The translations under genes were made by a program, and so were the position numbers. Shown here in pieces: positions 59,861 to 64,000 of a stretch of 64,000 bases of DNA. Numbering within the stretch: the first letter of the stretch is position 1; each line of letters begins with the position of its first letter. This DNA comes from Mycobacterium cookii (GTDB taxonomy: Bacteria > Actinomycetota > Actinomycetes > Mycobacteriales > Mycobacteriaceae): contig NZ_AP022569.1 in the NCBI RefSeq assembly GCF_010727945.1, positions 3,658,001 through 3,722,000 of the forward strand, given 5' to 3'. The notes below the pieces were generated by a model. The model had not been told where the DNA came from. It worked only from the letters and a program-made list of their open reading frames with translations, and searched no databases.

Positions 59861-61503
59861 GCACCATCTTTGATTTCCGCAATGCCCGGATGCCGAAGGT
59901 GTCGCGGGCCTCGCTGATCATTTCGGCCCTCGTGCTGGTGGCCGCAATTGTGCTGGCGTACCTCGGACTTCAGCTCTACAGGAAGCTGACCAACAACACC
60001 GTGGTGGCCTACTTCCCGGTGGCCAACGCCCTGTACAACGGCGACCGGGTCGAGATCATGGGTGTCAAGGTCGGCGCTATCGACAAGATCGAACCGGCCG
60101 GCGACAAGATGAAGGTCACCTTCCACTACTCGAACAAGTACAAGGTGCCCGCCGACGCGCAGGCGGTGATCCTCAACCCGACGCTGGTGGCGTCGCGACT
60201 GCTTCAGCTGGAGCCCCCGTACAAGGGCGGACCCGTGCTGGCCGACAACGCGGTGATCCCGGAGGAGCGCACCCAGGTGCCCACCGAGTGGGATGAGTTG
60301 CGCAACACCATCACCAACGTCATCTCCAAACTCGGACCGACGAAGGAGCAGCCCAAGGGTCCGTTCGGCGATGTCATCGAATCCTTCGCCGACGGTCTGG
60401 CCGGCAAGGGCAAGCAGATCAACACCACCTTCAACGACCTGTCGCGAGCGCTGACCGCGCTCAACCAGGGTCGCGGTGATTTCTTCGCGGTGGTGCGCAG
60501 CCTGGCGCTGTTCGTGAACGCGCTGCACGCCGACGACCAGAAGTTCGTGGCGCTGAACAAGAACCTGGCGCAGTTCACCAACAGCCTGACCGGCTCCGAT
60601 CGCGACCTGGCCAACGCGATCCAGCAGTTCGATGGACTGCTGACGACAGTGCGGCCGTTCCTGGACAAAAACGCCGAGGTGCTGACGCACGACATCAACA
60701 ACCTCGCTGATACGACCAATGCCCTGGTCCAACCGGAGCCGTTGACGGGCCTCGAAACCGCCCTGCACATCCTGCCGACAGCGCTGTCGAACGCCAACCT
60801 CATCTACCACCCGGCGCACAGTGCCCTCGTCGGCCAACCGGCGGGCACAGTCGGCACGATGGGCTTCGCGAACCCGATGGAATTCCTTTGCAGCGCCATC
60901 CAAGCTGGCAGCCGGCTGGGTTACCAGGAATCCGCCGAGCTGTGTGCGCAGTACCTGGCGCCGATTCTCGATGCGATCAAGTTCAACTATCTGCCGTTCG
61001 GCATCAACCCGTTCAGCCTTGCGGCAACGTTGCCGAAGGAAGTCGCCTACTCCGAGGACCGGCTGCATCCGCCGAACGGCTACAAGGACACCACCGTGCC
61101 GGGTATCTGGGTGCCCGACACACCAACATCGCACCGCAACACCCAGCACGGGTGGATCACTGCGCCCGGCATGCAGGGCGTCAAGGTGGGGCCGGTCACG
61201 GCGGGCTTGCTGACCCCTGACTCGCTGGCCGAACTCATGGGCGGGCCCGACATCGCACCGGTGCAGTCCAACCTGCAGACCCCGCCGGGATACCAGAATG
61301 CGTACGATGAGCAGCCGCTCGGGCCGGCGCCATATATCGGATTGCCGGGAAACCCGGCGCCGATACCGCCGCCACCGCCGGGACCCGAGGTGATTCCCGG
61401 CCCTGTCGCACCGGCGCCCGTGTCCGGGCCGCCGCCAGCGGTAGCACCCGGAGCTCCGCTGCCTGCCGAGGCGGCATCCGCACCAGCAGGAGGCGGCCAG
61501 TGA
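59857..61503 (+). CDS. mce1D: Mce1D, MCE family subunit
   Basis: A 548-residue MCE protein. The anchor lies at about residues 17-39 (SLIISALVLVAAIVLAYLGL), and the MCE domain at about 47-125 (NALYNGDRVEIMGVKVGAID). KGPFGDVIESFADGLAGKGKQ and SAELCAQYLAPILDAIKFNY are shared with the protein at 6205. The last 70 residues are Pro/Ala-rich. TTG 59857 lies inside the mce1C stop (TTGA) and gives MSTIFDFRN, matching MSTIFDIQK of the paralogue, which supports the unusual start codon. Its stop overlaps the mce1E GTG. Confidence 0.95.
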   Translation: MSTIFDFRNARMPKVSRASLIISALVLVAAIVLAYLGLQLYRKLTNNTVVAYFPVANALYNGDRVEIMGVKVGAIDKIEPAGDKMKVTFHYSNKYKVPADAQAVILNPTLVASRLLQLEPPYKGGPVLADNAVIPEERTQVPTEWDELRNTITNVISKLGPTKEQPKGPFGDVIESFADGLAGKGKQINTTFNDLSRALTALNQGRGDFFAVVRSLALFVNALHADDQKFVALNKNLAQFTNSLTGSDRDLANAIQQFDGLLTTVRPFLDKNAEVLTHDINNLADTTNALVQPEPLTGLETALHILPTALSNANLIYHPAHSALVGQPAGTVGTMGFANPMEFLCSAIQAGSRLGYQESAELCAQYLAPILDAIKFNYLPFGINPFSLAATLPKEVAYSEDRLHPPNGYKDTTVPGIWVPDTPTSHRNTQHGWITAPGMQGVKVGPVTAGLLTPDSLAELMGGPDIAPVQSNLQTPPGYQNAYDEQPLGPAPYIGLPGNPAPIPPPPPGPEVIPGPVAPAPVSGPPPAVAPGAPLPAEAASAPAGGGQ

Positions 61504-62672
61504 GGGTAAGACTGCTGACCCAAGCGCGCCGCCGGAGCTGGCAGGCTCTGGTGCTGCTGGTGGCCGCGACGGTGCTGAGTTCCTGCAGCTGGCACGGCAT
61601 ATCGAATGTCTCGCTGCCCGGCGGTCCGGGCAGCGGGTCCGGCTCCTACACCGTGTACGTGCAGATGCCGGACACCCTGGCCATCGACGGCAACAGCAGG
61701 GTCATGGTTGCCGACGTCTTTGTCGGTTCGATCCGGAAGATCGAACTGAAGAACTGGATCGCCACCCTCACGTTGGGCTTGAACAAGAACGTCAAGCTGC
61801 CGAAAAACGCCACCGCCAAGATCGGGCAGACCAGCCTTCTGGGTTCGCAACACGTCGAGTTGGCCGCGCCGGCCGATCCGTCGTCGCAGATGCTGAAGAA
61901 CGGCGACACCATCCCGCTCAAGAACTCGTCGGCCTTCCCCAGCACCGAGCAGACGCTGGCCAGCCTGGCGATGGTTGTGCGCGGCGGCGGACTGCCGAAC
62001 CTGGAAGTCCTGCAGAACGAGGTCAGCAAGATCCTGACCGGCCGGGGCCCACAGATCCGCGCGTTCCTCGGCAAACTCGACACTTTCACGCGTCAGCTCA
62101 ACGAGCAGCGCGACGACATCACCCACGCCATCGACTCGACCAACCGGCTGCTGGCCTACGTCGGTAACCGGTCCGATGTACTGGATCGCGCGCTGACCGA
62201 ATTCCCGCCGCTGATCAAGTATTTGGCGGGTCCGGAGTATCAGAAGCATCTGGTCGACGCGGTCGAATCGGTGGGTGCGCTGAGCCAGGCTGCCGCCCAG
62301 TACCTGGGCGAGGCGCAGGGTCCGCTGCACCAGAATCTGCAGTCGCTGCAGTGCCCGTTGAAGGAGCTGGGCCGTGCCTCGCCGTATCTGCTCGGTGCAC
62401 TGAAGTTGATCTTCACCGCACCGTTCGACCTCGACACCGCCCCGAAGCTGATCCGCGGTGACTTCATGAACTCCTCGCTCGAGGTCGACACGACGTTGTC
62501 CGCAGTCGACAACGCGTTCCTCACCGGGACCGGGTTCTCCGGAGCGTTGCGGGCCTTGGAGCAGTCGTACGGTCGGGATCCCGCAACGATGATTCCTGAC
62601 GTGCGGTACACGCCGAACCCGAACGACGCGCCGGGCGGACCACTTGTGGAGAGGGCGGACCGGCAATGCTGA
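61500..62672 (+). CDS. mce1E: Mce1E (LprK), MCE family lipoprotein
   Basis: A 390-residue lipoprotein MCE subunit. A basic N-terminus and hydrophobic stretch lead to the lipobox LSSC with Cys 29. The MCE domain follows (SRVMVADVFVGSIRKIELKNW), with FLTGTGFSGALRALEQSYGRD near the end, all shared with 7746-8870. GTG 61500 overlaps the mce1D stop by four bases (GTGA). The Cys would be lipidated after signal peptidase II cleavage and anchor the Mce1 assembly on the outer face of the membrane. It overlaps mce1F by seven bases. Confidence 0.95.
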   Translation: MRVRLLTQARRRSWQALVLLVAATVLSSCSWHGISNVSLPGGPGSGSGSYTVYVQMPDTLAIDGNSRVMVADVFVGSIRKIELKNWIATLTLGLNKNVKLPKNATAKIGQTSLLGSQHVELAAPADPSSQMLKNGDTIPLKNSSAFPSTEQTLASLAMVVRGGGLPNLEVLQNEVSKILTGRGPQIRAFLGKLDTFTRQLNEQRDDITHAIDSTNRLLAYVGNRSDVLDRALTEFPPLIKYLAGPEYQKHLVDAVESVGALSQAAAQYLGEAQGPLHQNLQSLQCPLKELGRASPYLLGALKLIFTAPFDLDTAPKLIRGDFMNSSLEVDTTLSAVDNAFLTGTGFSGALRALEQSYGRDPATMIPDVRYTPNPNDAPGGPLVERADRQC

Positions 62673-64000
62673 CTCGTTTCATCAAACGTCAGCTGGTCAT
62701 CTTCGGGATCCTGACCGCGGTGGCCCTGCTGGTGCTGGGGATCTATTACCTCCGGCTCCCGACACTGGCGGGTATCGGCCAGTACCAGCTGAAGGCCGAA
62801 CTGCCGGCCTCCGGCGGTCTGTACCCGACGTCGAACGTGACCTATCGCGGAATCACCATCGGCAAAGTCACCGCCGTCGAGCCCACCGAAAAGGGCGCCG
62901 AGGCGACGATGAGCGTCTCCAGCCAGTACAAGATTCCGCTCGACGCCGTGGCGAACGTGCACTCGGTGTCGGCGGTCGGTGAGCAGTACCTCGACCTGGT
63001 GTCGGAGGGCAAGGCGCACGGATTCTTCTCGCCGGGGCAGACCATGACGAAAGGCACGGTCCCGAGTGAGATCGGGCCGGCGCTGGACACCGCCAACCGT
63101 GGGTTGGTCGTGCTGCCGAAGGACAAGATCGGTCAGCTGCTGGACGAGACGGCCGACGCGGTCGGTGGCTTGGGTCCTGCCCTGCAGCGGCTGGTCGATT
63201 CCACCCAGGCGATCGTCGGCGACTTCAAGACCAACATCAACCAGGTCGACGACATCATCCAGAACTCCTCGCCGATCCTGGACAGCCAGGCCGTCTCGAG
63301 CAACGCGATCGAGCGGTGGGCGCACAACCTCAACGTTCTGGGTAGGCAGACCGCCCAGAACGACTCACACGTGAAAAGCGTTCTGACGCAAGCGGCTCCG
63401 ACGGCCGATCAGCTCAACTCGGTGTTCAGCGACGTCCGCGAAGCGCTGCCGCAGACGCTGGCGAACCTCGAGATCGTGATCGACATGCTCAAGCGCTACC
63501 ACCCCGGTCTCGAGCAGACGCTGGTGATGCTGCCGCAGCTCGGGTCGATTGTGCAGGCGATCTCGGCACCCTACGAAAAGGACCGGATGGCTGCGCTGGA
63601 CCTCACGCTGGCGATCAACTATCCGGCCCCCTGTTTGACCGGGTTCCGCCCTGCGCCGGAGTGGCGATCGCCGTCGGACACCAGTATCGCTCCCCTGCGG
63701 GAGAACAATTACTGCAGGATCCCGCAGGATTTTCAGGCTAACGCGGTACGCGGTGCACGCAACATACCGTGCATGGATGTCCCGGGTAAGCGCGCGCCGA
63801 CACCGCAAGACTGCCGCAGCGGAAAACCGTATGAGCCGCTGGGGACCAACCCGTGGTTTGGCGACCCCAACCAGATCCTGAACTGCCCCGCCCCTGGGGG
63901 GCGCTGCGACCAGGCGGTGAAACCGGGCTTTGTCATCCCGGCGCCGTCGGTCAACAACGGGCTGAATCCGCTGCCCGCCGATCGGCTACCGCCGGGTGGC
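62666..64000 (+). CDS. mce1F: Mce1F, MCE family subunit, 3' end beyond the window
   Basis: The first 445 residues are present, with no stop before the window ends. Anchor at about residues 10-30 (QLVIFGILTAVALLVLGIYY), MCE domain (GGLYPTSNVTYRGITIGKVTAV; NVHSVSAVGEQYLDLVSEG), helical region, and the start of the cysteine-containing C-domain (CLTGFRPAPEWRSP; YCRIPQDFQANAVRGARN). It is co-linear with the protein at 8872-10419, from which about 70 more residues would be expected. ATG 62666 lies within the 3' end of mce1E. Confidence 0.95.
   Translation, partial: MLTRFIKRQLVIFGILTAVALLVLGIYYLRLPTLAGIGQYQLKAELPASGGLYPTSNVTYRGITIGKVTAVEPTEKGAEATMSVSSQYKIPLDAVANVHSVSAVGEQYLDLVSEGKAHGFFSPGQTMTKGTVPSEIGPALDTANRGLVVLPKDKIGQLLDETADAVGGLGPALQRLVDSTQAIVGDFKTNINQVDDIIQNSSPILDSQAVSSNAIERWAHNLNVLGRQTAQNDSHVKSVLTQAAPTADQLNSVFSDVREALPQTLANLEIVIDMLKRYHPGLEQTLVMLPQLGSIVQAISAPYEKDRMAALDLTLAINYPAPCLTGFRPAPEWRSPSDTSIAPLRENNYCRIPQDFQANAVRGARNIPCMDVPGKRAPTPQDCRSGKPYEPLGTNPWFGDPNQILNCPAPGGRCDQAVKPGFVIPAPSVNNGLNPLPADRLPPGG

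Overview
The window is high-GC actinobacterial chromosome and is almost certainly from a mycobacterium, most likely a non-tuberculous, environmental or rapidly growing species (Mycolicibacterium-like). The evidence is two complete-looking mce operons, Mycobacterium-type PE-PPE-domain proteins, fadD5, mce1R, pntAA/pntAB/pntB and LCM-type methyltransferases. Gene order follows the M. tuberculosis Rv0139 to Rv0174 segment as I remember it. That comparison comes from family knowledge, not from a search. No rRNA, tRNA, CRISPR array, insertion sequence or phage gene was seen. No gene-free stretch exceeds 300 bases; the longest are about 283 bp (23572-23854), 260 bp (54003-54262) and 242 bp (21791-22032), and each holds regulatory-looking sequence.

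Layout. 2-619: 3' end of an extended SDR (Rv0139-like). 734-10419: an eight-gene mce operon (two YrbE permeases, MceA to MceF) placed between the Rv0139 and Rv0140 counterparts, closely similar to the mce1 operon at the other end of the window. 10490-20182: conserved block with DUF427, SnoaL-like, HhH-GPD glycosylase, Dps, pirin, TetR, two SAM methyltransferases, aldehyde dehydrogenase, SDR and quinone oxidoreductase. 20249-23571: two secreted PE-PPE-domain hydrolases with Sec signal peptides and no PE domain. 23855-29338: ptbB, fadE2, an NTF2-like protein and the proton-translocating transhydrogenase operon pntAA-pntAB-pntB. 29419-34581: a 43-aa conserved small protein, TetR, a methyltransferase / PLP enzyme / hydrolase cluster and an FAD-linked oxidase.

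34578-50653 looks like a lineage-specific catabolic island, sitting where M. tuberculosis has adhE1. It encodes a TetR regulator, an F420/LLM oxidoreductase, two double-hotdog thioesterases, acyl-CoA dehydrogenase, type III CoA-transferase, P450, SMP-30-type lactonase, two alcohol dehydrogenases, HpaI-type aldolase, SDRs and an HSL-type esterase. It also holds the wreck of a flavin monooxygenase. Four copies of a 26-bp pseudo-palindrome (TTTACA-N14-TGTCAC) sit before its transcription units and are the likely operators of the TetR.

50664-64000: the classical mce1 locus: a thioesterase, a TB18.5-like SRPBCC protein, the divergent GntR regulator mce1R, fadD5, yrbE1A, yrbE1B and mce1A to mce1F. 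mce1F runs off the right end.

How the genes may work together: the two Mce systems would import lipids (fatty or mycolic acids), powered by an ATPase encoded elsewhere. FadD5, FadE2, the SDR, the aldehyde dehydrogenase and the thioesterases would process acyl chains. The transhydrogenase balances NADH and NADPH. The island adds a regulated pathway for an unidentified, probably cyclic or branched, substrate.
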